A DNA stretch of 64,000 nucleotides from Chondrilla cf. caribensis (GCA_964020155.1 OZ026553.1:2553479-2617478); one strand, 5' to 3'. Shown: positions 37,322-50,030, numbered from the stretch's first letter. A program made the numbers and translations. Notes: generated from the letters alone by a model not told the origin.

Positions 37322-40300
37322 ATGGCGACTGAAGATTTATTAGGTCAAGATCAAGTTCCCAATCTATCACCAATTAATCCTCAAAGACACAAAATTCAAG
37401 AACCGTGGACTCCTGGCCCGAAAGAAAGTAGCCCTATACCATGGGATCCACCTGATTATTTTAACGTGGGCACTCCAAATAGTTCTGATATAAGTTCCTT
37501 CATCCAGTTTGCCAACGATGACCAACTCCAACGCTATTGTAAGCATCTTTTCGACGTGATCGATGAAGAAAGGAGAGGTTTCGTAACTTGTGAAGATTTC
37601 CAGAAACACTTTCACGAGTCTTTCGATTTGGCGGAGAATGTAATGTCGCAGCTTGACGAAGATAACGACGGAAAACTATCTTTTGACGAGTTCTTTCTCG
37701 GCTTTAGAAGTTTTGCTAGAAAACTACAAGAGGACGGAGAAGGTCCGGTGGATGTGACTCTCACGTACCCCGAAGAGGAATCTGTGTTCGAATCGCATTC
37801 GAATGAAGGTGACGAAAGGTGGAGCAGAGCCGCTTCAAGAATGTCGCTACCGGAGAACCTAGCACAGTGCGTTGTTCGTTAACTTATGCACCGCATCCCC
37901 ACTTTCCTGCAGTATATGGTGCATACCAAGTGCATAGTCGTCCGTCGGGATTGCCATGCGCAATGCATGCATACGTACGTAGGAATGCGCGTCCGTATAT
38001 ACGTACATAGCGGAGTTGTCCATTTCTGTAATGGACACACGGGTACATTGTCGTAGTCATTTCTGTGCAGCTACCTACTACGTATCTATGCATCGGTGTT
38101 ATATGTAGCCATGATCTACTGTGGTTGATAAGACTGCAGCAATGTATAAAATTTACAATTTATAACTCAATGTGAGATGATATCTATGTATTCTACTAAT
38201 AGCCTATGTACGTACATTCTGACTTGAATTGCATGGTTATTACCTATCACTGGCTATATATAGTAGTGTATGTTCATTGTTAACTTGTGTATGTACGTAC
38301 CTGAATGAATTTGCACAGGTCAGCACAGTTGAAGAGCTTCTGGAACAAAGTGTTTGATTTAGATCCTCTCTTGATTCCCTCTCTGGAATCCACTCTGGTT
38401 GACATAGGGAAACAAATCAAAGAATCAAAGGACAGTTTACAGCTATTGGAAAGGCATTTGAAAAAGTATGTAAAATCAGTAAATGGACCACTTAGGTCAA
38501 TGCAGCCCTGGATGATCTGTTCTCCCGGGGTATAATCATAAATTACTCCATGATACATATATATTTACTATGTTTGTTCATTGCCATGTTATAAACTTGT
38601 ATATTATGTACCAGCATCCTTGATAAAGAAAACATGGGTGTACTGTATGCAAGCTTCATTGTGAACAATTCAGTATTTTCCAACATTGTTACTTTGTGTA
38701 TTGTTACGTATTACCAGCTTCGTCACTGATTTGAGAGCCTGTAGTCCTGATGTGTACATACGTACATACATACATACGTATGAACGCAACATCTCCTTGA
38801 CCACACCCTAACTTTTTGGTTGTCGGGAACATTCATTAACACATTTGCTTCAATGTACGTACATGCATGCATACGTACATTTTGACCCTAAGACATACGC
38901 ACATATGTACTACTACATAATATGTATGTATGCACCTACGTATGTTAGTCATGGGTGTACAACCCTGAAAATTGTAGAAAGGAATCCCTCACTGTGTACG
39001 GGCTGCTCACTCAGTTATGTTTGTCCTCTGGTATCACTACCATCTCCGTACACTAGGAAAGACTCACAGCATGTTGCTCAAGTGGCTAGTTTGGAAGAGG
39101 AACTCGAAGGACATTTAAATGACATCATTTTGGAATATTCCGCTAGAGTAAGTACATACGTATGTACCTACCTACGTATGTAATTGTGTGCATAATAATG
39201 TACACAATGTGTATAATAACATATTATGTAGGTACATTATGACTCTATTTAAAATGTATGTGATATGTGTTTAGGGTGACAGTCTGGAACAGACCTTGAA
39301 AGGTAAACTCAGCCTTGCTGTCAATGAAAAGGAGGCAGAGATTTTAGATCTGTTGAAGCAAGTGGAAAGATTGAAGCAGGAGCTTTCTGAAAAGGACAGT
39401 AGAGAATACAAGCTAGCTCAGAGGTTGCATCGTTTTGATGCTTGTAGCTACAGGTAAACTTTTGAGTGACAAATGACCCAATGTTGCACGTTTGCTGTTT
39501 ATCACTACAATTGGCTATTGGGATTAACTATTTTACAGTGCAACTGGCTGAGTAGTACCCTGGTTAGTGCTGAGTAGTACCCTGGTTAGTGCATAACTCT
39601 GTTAATACGTTCTTACATGCACATGCTTCAGTCTCCAGGTTGTGTACACTATGTCCACCAGTACTGATAGGAATTACTTCTGAATTGAAGTGTGTATTTG
39701 GTATGCCTTTTAAAGTACTTACTAAGCAAGTTGGACTGTACGTACATATGTACGTACGTAGGATTATCATCCATATTGTGTACGTATCTATGTATGTACA
39801 TATGTATGCATGTGTGTTGTCATATTCATGCATGTTTGTGTATGCAGTACATCAGTACTTGAGAGGCCTGCTCATTGCGGATTTTTGATCTACAGTGAAA
39901 CCTCCATTATCCAACACCTACATAGTCCAATATCCTCTATAATTGGAGCACATTCTGAGGCATATCCAGCATTACAAACCATAAAATATACGTACCATAA
40001 ATACCTCCATAATCTGACATGTTATTTATTGGCAATAGTGTCCTAAACTATAAAGGTGCCCCCTGTGTTTACTCATCTACGGACATACATACATATACGT
40101 ATGATCCTGTGAAAGTGCTTGTGGTATGAACGTATGATGTAAAGTTGAGCTATTGTGCATGCACATATTGTACATACGTATGTCTTAGCATGTGTGAAAG
40201 GTGTCTGCTTGTGACTCTTAGTGATGTTCAACCTCTTCCTTCAGGAACCTAGTCAGCAATCCAGATGATAAACAAACCTTTCAAGTTCGTAAGAGGTACG

Positions 40301-43300
40301 TATGTATGTACTGTACATGTACTGTACATGTACTGTACTCGTCACAATAAACTGAATATTCACCAGGTGTACGTACGTACATACCTGTACCCAGACCCGT
40401 TAAAGGGGAACAGCTCCATGGTGTGTGAGTCATCAAACTTGACTATTGAAGATGTACACCTACGTTGTATGTAGGTTCATTGCAGATTGTCTTGTATACA
40501 AGACTAGTTGACTGGATCACATTGGTTCAGCATACTGCAGAAACGGGGTTTCCTTAATGCGATGATCTAATCTTAGTGACTAATCAGGATAATCTGATAT
40601 GGGGAAGGGCAATGGGTTAGGTATGCACCACTATGCGGTTCGTATTTCAATAGCATTCATGATATAACTTACTTGATTCCTCATTTTGCAAAAATAGAGT
40701 ATTCAGTATTACTTATGTTTATGTACAGTGGTGTCTGGATAAGGTAAACCATGAAATCAATCATATGTACTTATCAGAGATCAATAGTCTTAATATGAAA
40801 TTGCTGGGACAAGAGTACTCTTTTGACTCCTTAGAAACTTCAGCAAAGTGGACTACACTTTATTATTCATCACATACGTACGTATATTATGTTTATCCGT
40901 GTGTCCATATGTACATGTACGAGTACATACGTACATACGTACATATTACTTCAAATGTATAGTGATATTAATTTTATGACTGATAGTATGCTGCTACGTA
41001 CGTACATACGTATGTACATGCATACAAATAGCTGCATACATGCATACATACTACATTTACATCTATACTTACAGTATGTACGTATGTACATACATATGTA
41101 CATTTTAGTGTATGAATTTTTTTATGTATACTGTATATACGTACGTACGTACGTACATACGCATTGGATCATTGTATTGGGAAAACTAATTATGCGCATG
41201 CAAACACTATTTAGTGTTTACTTTTATCCGTTGATAGGTGTGCATCGGCTGATGACGTTTTATTCACAAGAGCACCAGAGGATGTCTCCATCCCAGTGAA
41301 TGGTACCTCTCCTGTCCGTGGTGAGCGAATTACCTCATCGCGAAGTGTCAGCAGCATCAGCAGTGGCAGTAGGGGTAGCCATGTACATCAGACTACCAAG
41401 TCAACTGATGGGGACACTGTACATGAAAGAGTCAGTGACATCATGAATCTGGCCGCTGTTGGTAACAAGGTACCAGGTGAACCTGCACAGCCCAGAATTA
41501 CTCTGGAAAATGGCATTGGGAAGGAATGTGGTCATTCTGGATCACCTGCTGAGTATAATACTGTTGCTTCTGGCGTCCAACCCACTCAGCAAGTACCAGT
41601 GCAATATAAGACACCTACAAGAGTGTACAAGGTATGCATCTGTGCTCACATATGTATGTATGTATAGTATGAAGATGTTATATCAGTTTTAGAAAGGATC
41701 CATTTCCTGTGTGTCCTTCCTAAAGGCGATATACGTAAATGACATTGTCCTGACTAGCCACTTGCTGACCTTCGGGTACCCAATTGATCGATCAATTGTC
41801 ACATTTGGGGATCCCAGGACCCATAGGGTATGTATCCCTGTCGGTCTCCTTGATGATGATAGCCAATCGAAATACATGTATGTACGATGAATTTCATTGT
41901 GTTGTTCAATAACTTGTCTGCCCCACTCCCCCACCATCCTATGGACACTCAACTGAGTGTATATCCATAATAGTAGTCGTCTGTTGGGATTGCCATGCCC
42001 CGTGTATAAGTACATATGATTAGATAATCTGCCAAACTTCTCACTTGAGCTAATTTTAAAAGGTCAAAGGTCACACTGGTAGTAAATTAAACGACCACAA
42101 CTTCCCAGCATAAATTGAACCAAATATTGATGAGAATTCAGTGCATGTGCATACATCACAGACAGTGTACTATGCACAATAATAGCATTTATAGTGCCTT
42201 TTCAATAATTAGCATATACGTACATACATATTATATGAATCTACGTAAGTCTGTGCAACTCTGTATCAGTAGGTCGATATGCACTACATAATAGGTGCAT
42301 ATGTACATACGTACTTATGCATATACGAGTATGTACAGCATGTATAATACTTATAGTATGTCTTGAGTTGTATACTCAATCTTACAGATTAATTTGATGC
42401 GAACGAATTTTCAAGCATATTTGCTCTTACAATACCCGAAAAATTTGTACTTAATTAACATGTTTTTATGTGTAACATTCAGATTGTTGTCCTTGGAGAT
42501 TCCGGAGTTGGCAAAACGTTTTTGATAAACAGTCTTTGCTCATCTCAAGACGTTAACCAATTGCAATCCACTATTGGTATGTGACAGATGTACGTATGTA
42601 ACCATGTACGTAAGTACAGTGGTATGTGTCATGAACAATCATTCATAGTTCTGATGAGGGTGGTCTTCTAAGACTGGAGGTTGACCATCACAGAAACTGT
42701 TATTACTGTAAACATGTCATCATATTGACATCAGGTTTTCTGGTCACCATTTTATTTTACCTGGTACACCAAATTCTAACAATGCAAGTACAAAATTCCA
42801 CCATATCTTTTTCCATATACACATCTGTCAACTGTTCATACTGGTTTTAAATTCAACACAGTCAGGAAGAAATCAGCTAAAACACTATCTACATATTTAC
42901 ACCAGTTGATTGCTATGTAAGTACAATTTGACCAATGAAACGACATGTGTAATTTTCACTCCAAACATGGCCACTTTGTCGAATGGCATTATACCATCCT
43001 GTAGTTACACACGTATGTGCAGCCGCAGGGAAGACATGCATCTTGTCCATTTGTATTGGACCTTGTGTTTAACACATGTCATTGTTGTGCACACTGTTTT
43101 TAGGTGTGGACTATTTGACTACAGTTGTGGAGTATGGAGGGGAGACTGTCGCTCTGCAGTTCTGGGATACTGCAGGGCAGGAAAGGTATGCAATGTTACC
43201 CTGTGTTGTAGCCTTGTCGCTAAATTCCCCCAAATTATCAATTTGCACGTAATATACTCAGCCACTTCATACATACATACGTACGTATGTACCACTGATT

Positions 43301-43898
43301 AATATCCTCTTATTCTATGTACATACGTACATGTTCACTGTACACAGTCCCCTACATATGAGATCCATTTAATCATTGCCACACATCTATGTATAACGAT
43401 ATACATACATACGTACGTACATGTGTAAGTATGGTAAGTCCAGATAAGTCATACCTTTGGAAACTGAATGGTATGTATTTATCATAACTTCAAAACTCAT
43501 CAATATTAATTGTGTGAAAATGCATTATTAGGACATGTATACTCATGTGACTTGTCCATCCAGGTATATATTCGAGTTAATTATTAATTTGACTCATCAT
43601 GATTAATTTGTTGTGTGTGCATGTTACTCTGTAGGTTTGCTCCAGTGTGTGCATGTTACTCTGTAGGTTTGCTCCAGTGTGTGCATGTTACTCTGTAGGT
43701 TTGCTCCAGTGTGTGCATGTTACTCTGTAGGTTTGCTCCAGTGTGTGCATTGTATCTCAGAAGAGCTGATGGTGTTGTAGTTACTTATGACATAACCAGT
43801 ATGTCGTCTTTCGATAATGTTAAGAAATGGGTTGAGATTGCTAAGGTGTGTATAGAACACACAGTGTATCTATTACTTTCAATCCGTTAATTCGCATG

Positions 43899-43992
<94 letters not shown>

Positions 43993-44013
43993 CACACACG
44001 CATGCAACACACG

Positions 44014-44045
<32 letters not shown>

Positions 44046-44047
44046 GC

Positions 44048-44099
<52 letters not shown>

Positions 44100-44115
44100 C
44101 AACACACGACACATA

Positions 44116-44182
<67 letters not shown>

Positions 44183-45139
44183 CGCAAACAAAACTTGTTT
44201 GTATGTATCGGACTCTGCATACAATAACTAGACGCATATACAGCATATTTTTCCATTTTATAGGCTGCACAAAGGGATGATTTGGCAACATTCATGATAA
44301 TTGGCACCAAGGCTGATCTGGAGGATAATAGAGTGGTGCCCACCAATATGGCGCAGCAGAGAGCCTTGGTATGTACAAACATTCATGCATATGTATACGT
44401 ATGTGCATCAGTATCTATGTTCGGTACTTTCAGTAAAAACTGGACGTACTACGGGCGCGCCCGTACCCTTTTTTTAATCGTACGTAGTCGACACGTCCGT
44501 AACCTGTAAATGGGTGACCCGTACTTCTACTGCATTCTTCAGCAAGTGATAATACTTGAGGCACAGGTGACAATGATACGTCATAATTCTTGCGCAATGA
44601 CGGTGTGATTTGATTCCGCGAGGCGAAGAAAAATGGCTTATTCGATCGATGTATACCAGCGAATTCGAGTGCTAATCGTTCTGAAACAGAGGATTAGCAC
44701 GGAATATTCGAAACTACATGGTTTTCTAACCTTTTAGACTTACCACTGTCGCTCTCGGACACGTTTTTGCCAGGCGAAGGCTCGTCTCTGCCTTAAACGA
44801 GTTCGAATCAACCGAGCGGGATTCTGACGGGGACGATCTTTCCAACGGACGTTACTCTTCTCACGAACGAAGTTTTCTGGATTTCTTTTACACTTGAAAG
44901 AACGCTTAAGGTCTACATTCCTTTCGATTATCACTTTCTCTAGAAATGTAACAACCCGTACGTATCCCGTAGGTATCAACACGTAGGTAAACCGTACTTA
45001 ACACGTCCGTTCATCCGTAGGCAACCCGTAGTACGTCCAGTTTTTTTTACTGAAAGTACCGTATGTGTGTATCAGTATCTACATATGTGCATATACTATG
45101 TACGTATATACATACGTACCTTGACAAACCATTGTGTTT

Positions 45140-45213
<74 letters not shown>

Positions 45214-45903
45214 CACACACACATACACATGCGCACACATTGAACTTGCTTTTCAAATATTGTAGATCCTTAAATCTTTATTTTGTGAAGTTAGCAGTGT
45301 AAGTGGAAAGAATCTCTCACACGTCCTCAGCTCTCTCAGCAAGTAAGTACAAGAGTTTAACGACAAGCAGTAGAGTTCATCTTGTATTGAATCCATGCAT
45401 TAAAGGGTCTTGTTGTGCAGTAAAATTATGAAGCACTGTGTACTGACCGCAAAGTACATACGTACACAACTTTCAATGAGTGTGCAGCTGCATGTTTTCT
45501 TAAATGTTGTAAGCATTGAAACACACTGTAAGTTTTAGATACAATTTTTTGGAGAAAAAATTGTATCTAACTATGCTAGCAATGACGTGGAAAGTCAGTT
45601 ACTGTATGTTTACACAGTAAAACGAATGTACCAAACTTTGTTTCAAACATCTTTATCTTGAATATAATATGATAATGTATGACTGATTTTCATAGTGTAA
45701 CTCCACTACAGTGTACTAAAGGACACATCCATATGTACACAATTGTCTGTATGTTTCTGGAGTTTTGTGTTATTATGTTGTTGTGTGTTGTTTCACAATG
45801 TGAATGTAGGGTATTACTGGAAGTTGACAACAACGAGTTGAAGAGGTCCAAACAACAAGCTGACAGTCTGTTGGAGTCGAAGGGATCAAAATGTTTTTGT
45901 TGA
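37322..45903 (+). CDS. RASEF: RASEF (Rab45)-like EF-hand and Rab GTPase protein
   Basis: Complete plus-strand gene of 12 exons: 37322-37866, 38319-38465, 39057-39147, 39275-39453, 40245-40295, 41238-41631, 42483-42576, 43104-43185, 43731-43845, 44264-44368, 45266-45342 and 45810-45903. They sum to 1,974 bases, 657 residues plus stop, with every phase matching. Exon 1 encodes EF-hand sequence; the best calcium loop is DEDNDGKLSFDE (about 37,656-37,692), and an earlier DVIDEERRGFVTCEDF loop is weaker. Exons 2-5 form a coiled coil. Exon 6 is a Ser-rich linker. Exons 7-12 are the Rab GTPase: P-loop GDSGVGKT, WDTAGQER, GTKAD and an EVSSVSGKN G5-like segment, ending in CFC, a double-geranylgeranylation CxC motif. 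Family members are large Rabs linked to calcium and vesicle traffic. Introns carry (CA)n tracts, MITEs and TACG-rich simple sequence. Confidence 0.95.
39894..40065. mobile_element. Pogo-type MITE fragment in RASEF intron 4
   Basis: Starts 'acagtgaaacctccattatcc', a pogo-type end, and continues with 'cctccataatctgacatg' and 'gtcctaaactataaaggtgc'. The right terminal repeat was not found. Non-coding. Confidence 0.45.
43615..43746 (+). repeat. 32-bp tandem repeat carrying a splice acceptor four times
   Basis: Four copies of a 32-bp unit ('gcatgttactctgtaggttt' plus 'gctccagtgtgt') cover the end of RASEF intron 8 and the start of exon 9. Each unit contains 'actctgtag|GTTTGCTCCAGTGTGTGCA', so acceptor AGs lie at 43634, 43666, 43698 and 43730. 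Only the last, joined to exon 8 in phase 2, reads through (FAPVCALYLRRADG). The upstream three each add a multiple of 32 bases and run into stops. Confidence 0.9.
43903..44180. repeat. Compound (CA)n microsatellite in RASEF intron 9
   Basis: About 280 bp of CA repeats with interruptions ('aacacacac', 'cgcacac', and an imperfect duplication of a 'catgcaacacacgacaca' block near 44,000 and 44,097). Open frames here on both strands are repeat artefacts. Confidence 0.95.
44422..45061. mobile_element. MITE with long terminal inverted repeats, 640 bp, in RASEF intron 10
   Basis: Left end 'cggtactttcagtaaaaact' and right end (complement 'cggtactttcagtaaaaaaa') match, and the match resumes beyond the A-run ('actggacgtac'). 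TATGT is present just outside both ends (one base offset on the left). The interior is more GC-rich than its surroundings and repeats 'acgtccgt' motifs near both ends. No transposase. Superfamily not assigned. Confidence 0.8.
45142..45230. repeat. (CA)n microsatellite
   Basis: About 70 bp of pure CA followed by an interrupted tail, in RASEF intron 10 just before exon 11. Confidence 0.95.
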
Positions 45904-46310
45904 CACCAATGTTGACGTGTACTGAGAGGAATGGATTCTCCCATGTTTTGAACATACCTCATAAGATCATGATTAGCTATTCATCTCCTTGAACATCTTA
46001 TTCATCTTCGCTATTGATTTTGAAACCCAGTCTGAGAATTATTTTTGTTGTATCATACTATTTTGCAATGCTAGTAGTAGCTACCCATGCCATGAATCTC
46101 AATACATCGAAAATCAATTCCCAGCGTCACACAGATAACACGATACTTCGAATTAGTTACAATCTGTTAGCAGTTACACAGGTGTATGCAGTCTTACAAG
46201 TGCAAGTACAGATATATTATATATAGTATTATAATATAATATCATATACGTATATAGTATTAGATATACATAATATTATATATATATATATATATATACG
46301 TATAATTATA
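45904..46310. other. 3' of RASEF, AT-rich
   Basis: Downstream sequence of RASEF followed by a (TA)n-rich stretch (46,206-46,300). No gene seen. Confidence 0.5.
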
Positions 46311-46812
46311 TACCGTTTATCTTCTAAAATTTCGTCACCTGACGAAACCCAAACATTTCGTCATTTGGTTGGGTTAGAAGAGTTTTACTACCTTCTAAAC
46401 AAAGCGACGAAACCTTAGAAGACTCGACGAACCTATAGAAGAAAAGAACTGCGATTATGATTTAACCGTTTCTACGTAGCTACTTTTGAACTGGCGTCGG
46501 CCTTTGAATTCACCATCGTGTCTTCTGTTCGTGGTCACCACATATACAAAGAATTGCGGAATCCCGTTATTGGAGAAGTGTTCAGCTGTGAACATAAAGC
46601 AGGAAACGAGCACGATCGGTTCGCTATACTCAAAGAACCCTGTGGCTAATGGCCATGTTAAATTTCATCATTCCCAACAGAGATGACGAAACCTTAGAAG
46701 TTATGACGAAACCTTAGAAAAACAGGGAAATGTCGAATTTTAGAAGCGGTTCCGCCACATAAATCAGGACGACGAAACCTTAGAAGGACGAAATTTTAGA
46801 AGATATACGGTA
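46311..46812. mobile_element. TA-flanked MITE, about 500 bp, with a HIRAN-like fragment
   Basis: Left end 'accgtttatcttctaaaatt' and right end (complement 'accgtatatcttctaaaatt') are near-perfect terminal inverted repeats flanked by TA. The motif 'gacgaaaccttagaa' occurs several times inside. A plus-strand frame at about 46,497-46,650 encodes SSVRGHHIYKELRNPVIGEV and NEHDRFAILKEPCG before a stop. It shares the RGxH..Y..... P..GE....N.HD..A pattern seen at 25.4 kb. Confidence 0.8.
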
Positions 46813-47980
46813 TATGGTTATATTTATTATGGATATATGGCCATGGTATTCAATTGATTCGGGCTGGAACCAGAACAAGACATCCTTTTCCATCATAATA
46901 TTATCAAACCAAACCTGATTGGTAGGAGTCAAATAATTATAGCTATGTACAAGTCAACGTATCTCCATTGCAAATCCCAAATCTCTATTGTTTATTAATA
47001 TTCTCAATTTTCAGGTGGTTAACTGTAGCAATCCCAATTCAAATATATTATTATAATTGTTTCTAAAAATAAATTAAATGTGTTCTTTACAGTACTGGTG
47101 TTACTATTTCCTCATAATAATATTATTATTCTAGATCTATTATGATATTCCATTTTGTTATCCACACAGGGACCACATACATACATTGGTAGAATACCAG
47201 CTGAAAGCATTCACCTTTTTCATGGAACATATACATTAGGTCATATTATAATTATATTTTAAACTTATAGTAAAAGGACTGTGTGATCTTAATCAATGTC
47301 ATTATAACAACATTAAAATTTATTTAATTAATGCTAATGCTTTGTCTGCATACATATGTATCTATATACTGTATTATCTTTTGATATGATCAGGAACCAT
47401 AAACCCAGCAATAATTCTATATACGGAGTGTTGCTATCTGCTTTCTAATGTAGTATAATATTATGCTCTGAATTATTATGATGCTAATAGATGCTCGATC
47501 ATGCTTATGACATTGTACATATAACTTTGAATATAACATGTAGTATATATCTTTTTACCAATTATAAAAGCAAGGAATATGTAGTATCAAGATATTATGT
47601 AGTATCAAGAAATCTAAATAATAATTTAAAATACCATTAAAATTGCATTCCATCGACCAGAATATTCCTTTAGGCAATATACAAGTACGTGGGGACCACT
47701 GTAATTATTAGTTGAACTTACAAAGTTGCACATCTCCCCTGCACAGTTTGTTTATTTAACACAGTTTGGTACACTAAGACGTTGCAGTTTTAGCTGTAAT
47801 CCTTCCCCCATATTTGGTAAATTGAGTAAAGTTAATAAGTATTAATTATGGGCATATGATGATATGAATATCACATGCTACAAGTACCAGCCACAGAGTT
47901 CCACTTGTTCATTCATCCATTAAAATTTGAGTTCTTTGTGGAAATAACTGTGACAGTCTCATTTGATGAGTTGATCTGAA

Positions 47981-48369
47981 ATGTATGGAAAAGGAGTCCT
48001 CTTAATTCTTTTGATTCTTGGAGCTATTGCTAATCAGGCTCAGGCCTACCTATGTAAGTAGTCACTATTGTATAACTTCATGCAGATGTGTGGTTCTTCT
48101 CTCTGATGGTTACATATCTGTTGAACAATAAAATTAATGTGACTCAGTTGTGAACTTATACTATTTTCAGATGTATGCTACAAGAACAAAAATTGTTCAC
48201 AATATCCTACAGCCCAGAATCCTTGGTGTTGTGATGATTCTGGAAAATATGGTTCTGGAAAGGATATTGAAGGGGGACCATGTGAGATCTGGTGAGAATA
48301 GCCTTAGTTCACACAAAGTCTTAAAATCATGAACCTCATTCAGTCTTAATTTTTTTTCTATGTAGTTAA
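47981..48369 (+). CDS. Small secreted six-cysteine peptide
   Basis: Three exons, 47981-48053, 48171-48291 and 48366-48369 (stop TAA 48367-48369), give 65 residues with all GT-AG borders and matching phases. The N-terminus MYGKGVLLILLILGAIANQA is a clear signal peptide, probably cut after QAQA (about residue 22). The mature part of about 43 residues has six cysteines at 27, 33, 44, 45, 62 and 65, spaced C-x5-C-x10-CC-x16-C-x2-C, which recalls cystine-knot peptides. The loops do not identify a family. Possible roles include defence, signalling or enzyme inhibition; none is shown. A broken copy lies at 57,509. Confidence 0.7.
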
Positions 48370-48637
48370 TGGGAGCTGAATAACCAAATTCCTGGAACTA
48401 AGGATTCTAGTCATGTAGATCAACTGTAGGAAGCATAAACATAGCATAATAGTCCCACATAATCTAACTACATCTTAGGAACTATAATAATATTATTCCC
48501 CAAACCATGTAGTACATATTATATAATATATAGCTTCATCCATTATAAGTTTGTAGATGTTAATATTAAGAACGTCAATCATATGCATGCCATATATAGT
48601 AACTATGTCTGAATAGTAAATATTATGCGTGTATGTG

Positions 48638-48641
<4 letters not shown>

Positions 48642-48711
<70 letters not shown>
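48642..48711. repeat. (GT)n microsatellite, about 70 bp
   Basis: Pure GT tract within the duplicated block. The second copy has a shorter tract at 58,177-58,201. Confidence 0.97.
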
Positions 48712-48715
<4 letters not shown>

Positions 48716-48744
48716 GGTTTTCATGGAGTTAGGATTCTGTCATG

Positions 48745-50030
48745 CAGATTAACTGCAAGAAGTTAACATATCATGCAGAATAATATCACATAATATCACA
48801 TAATAATGATATGCACTCTATGTCTTAGGAACTATACAGCCTAAGCCATATTATGTATACGTAACTTCATTAGTTTCTGTAGCTGCTAATATTATACGTA
48901 TATAAATTATACTTGCTAATAATCTCGGTGCTAATCGCTAATTAATATCAATCATTCAATCTCAATTAGGTCCGATTTAATTGAGTGCATGACAGTGTAA
49001 GATAGTGAATAGTGTACAATAGTGCACATAGTACAGATAAATGAAGTAGCTATAGTCAGGTTGACCATGACAAAATACTATACAATATGACAATAGAAAA
49101 TATATCAAAATATAATGTCACTGTAGGCTGGTTTATATACAATCATATAGACTAAAAGTAAAGAATGGTGAAACTCTGGATTACTAAGCTTGTGGCCCTC
49201 AGTAAGCTACACTATAGACATTGATCATGAACTGCTTTGAATTGGTTAGAATTTCAAGACCTTGTAGTATAATCAGATAGGGGTAAGGGGAATTGTACAA
49301 GCCCCACAATCCTCTTACCAGCAGGACTATATATAAGGGTCACCTGTTTTTGTCAGAAATTGGACTATATTTGGTTGTACTGTATTTGTTCTTGCATCAA
49401 TTTATTTAGTGATTTTTAAGTCAATATCAGTCACAGTATACTATCATTGAGAATGTCTGTCCTTGCCTACTTGCCTTGACTTATATTCATACATACAATA
49501 TTATGTATCCTGGTTGTGTATGGTGCATGTGCAATATTATGTCAGTGTAAAGACCAATTACCAGTGTACAACATCAACTCCTCATCCTTAATAGGTGAAA
49601 AGCACCCTCACTGTGATCGTGTGAATGTCGTGGTACATCTTAAGTGAATATCCTATCCAGGTAGTACACATTTTATATCACTATAATAGATCCATACCAG
49701 ATTGAAGTACTTTGAGTATAATCAAAACATATCCCATAAATGACAAAAATAGCAATTGTTTTGTGGTTGCAGGTCATCGTATACACACATGCACACATAC
49801 ACACACACGCGCACGCACACACACACACACTTAAACTAACACACTTGTGCATGCATATATTGAATTTGAAATACTTGCTATTATTATAATATATATACAT
49901 ACATCACAGGTAGTACCCTTATTATTACACAAAAAAGCTGCAACCACACAGAATATGTGAATATCAATACGAATCTACGTAATTATAATAATTGAACTGA
50001 CTAGATGTAGATGTATGTATATAGTATGTG
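48745..50030. other. Non-coding, no gene recognised
   Basis: AT-rich sequence with a short (CA)n stretch at 49,785-49,830. Nothing else supported. Confidence 0.4.

Larger units (their letters stand above)
47080..48740. repeat. Segmental duplication, copy 1
   Basis: About 1.7 kb that matches 56,290-58,230 in the same orientation, with small indels. Matching landmarks include 'tgtgttctttacagtactgg' (47,080; copy 2 diverged), 'cacagtttggtacactaaga' (47,760), the small secreted-peptide gene (47,981) and the block after the (GT)n tract ('gcagattaactgcaagaagt', 48,745). The two copies flank the histidine decarboxylase gene. Confidence 0.8.

Noticed and set aside
40386..40475. Extra RASEF exon (DPLKGNSSMVCESSNLTIED)
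   Set aside because: No acceptor joins it in the required phase without a stop, and the flanking exons already join in frame without it.
43841..44382. Long Cys-Val or His-Thr open frames on both strands
   Set aside because: Artefacts of the (CA)n/(TG)n tract. The same applies to frames at 14.1-14.4, 31.08-31.3, 36.8-37.0 and 45.05-45.3 kb.
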